DNA of 64,000 nucleotides from Sutcliffiella rhizosphaerae (GTDB taxonomy: Bacteria; Bacillota; Bacilli; Bacillales; Bacillaceae_I): assembly GCF_917563925.1 (NCBI RefSeq), contig NZ_CAKJTJ010000020.1, forward strand, positions 1 to 64,000. Direction: 5' to 3'. Position 1 is the stretch's first letter; the number at the start of each line of letters is the position of its first letter. The position numbers and the translations under genes are program-made. The notes under the pieces were generated by a model. It was not told the DNA's origin. It made no database searches and saw only the letters and a program-made list of their open reading frames with translations. Positions 63,971 to 64,000 of this stretch are shown piece by piece.

Positions 63971-64000
63971 CGTAATGGCTCCCCCCCCCAAGATAAAATG

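Overview
The window is a stretch of chromosome from an endospore-forming, low-GC Gram-positive bacterium of the Bacillaceae. The evidence is the sporulation set (spoIIAA-spoIIAB-sigF, a seven-gene spoVA operon, spoIIM, spmAB, dacB, dacF, mciZ), the cytochrome c maturation and ResDE genes, and gene order that closely follows the B. subtilis serA to yqkF region. Nearly all genes lie on the minus strand. Protein sequences differ enough from B. subtilis that this is a related genus or species; I cannot name it from sequence alone.

Layout by region. Bases 1-650 hold the 5' part of an IS1182-type transposase, cut by the window edge. Bases 767-6634 carry ribU behind an FMN riboswitch, serA (plus strand), a PHP-family histidinol-phosphatase-like gene, a small membrane protein and the ECF sigma/anti-sigma pair sigX-rsiX with a good autoregulatory promoter. 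Bases 7020-8365 hold a cobalamin riboswitch driving a DUF4430 lipoprotein and an ECF-transporter S component, probably vitamin B12 uptake. Bases 8471-14390 are resA-resB-resC-resD-resE. Two and a half copies of a roughly 124-bp palindromic repeat follow. Bases 14806-21847 hold rluB, spmB, spmA, dacB, a superoxide dismutase, ypuI, an unknown gene, scpB and scpA; ypuF reads the other way. Bases 22622-26984 are the riboflavin operon ribD-ribE-ribBA-ribH-ribT behind a second FMN riboswitch. Bases 27058-29490 hold a tiny membrane peptide, ppiB and lysA.

Bases 29605-37673 are the forespore block: spoVAA-AB-AC-AD-AEb-AEa-AF behind a sigma-G type promoter, then spoIIAA-spoIIAB-sigF behind a sigma-H type promoter, and dacF. 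Bases 37812-41343 are the nucleoside-salvage genes drm-pupG-pdp with a partial CcpA site. Bases 41387-47770 hold xerD, yqzK, fur (with a PerR-like box), spoIIM (sigma-E type promoter), an endonuclease Q homologue, nudF, mciZ, yqkF, a GrpB-family gene and yqkK.

Bases 47771-64000 are less conserved. They hold katA with a perfect PerR box, a 32-residue cysteine-rich microprotein, two clearly decayed genes (a GNAT acetyltransferase and a TolB-like beta-propeller protein), a WG-repeat protein whose start codon sits against a terminator-like hairpin, a membrane protein apparently split by a frameshift, a permuted NlpC/P60-type hydrolase, a 1,408-residue TPR protein with an embedded C39-like cysteine-peptidase domain, and a tightly packed six-gene cluster of small enzymes (HIT, PP2C-like, Nudix, PPOX-like, nucleotidyltransferase, GNAT).

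Themes: vitamin control by three riboswitches, redox and metal stress control by PerR-like sites, and cell-type-specific sporulation promoters visible in sequence. No tRNA, rRNA, CRISPR array or prophage was seen. The most unusual items are the C39/TPR giant protein, the DUF4430 lipoprotein/ECF pair under a B12 riboswitch, the covarying intergenic repeats, and the apparent ATT start codon of ribE.
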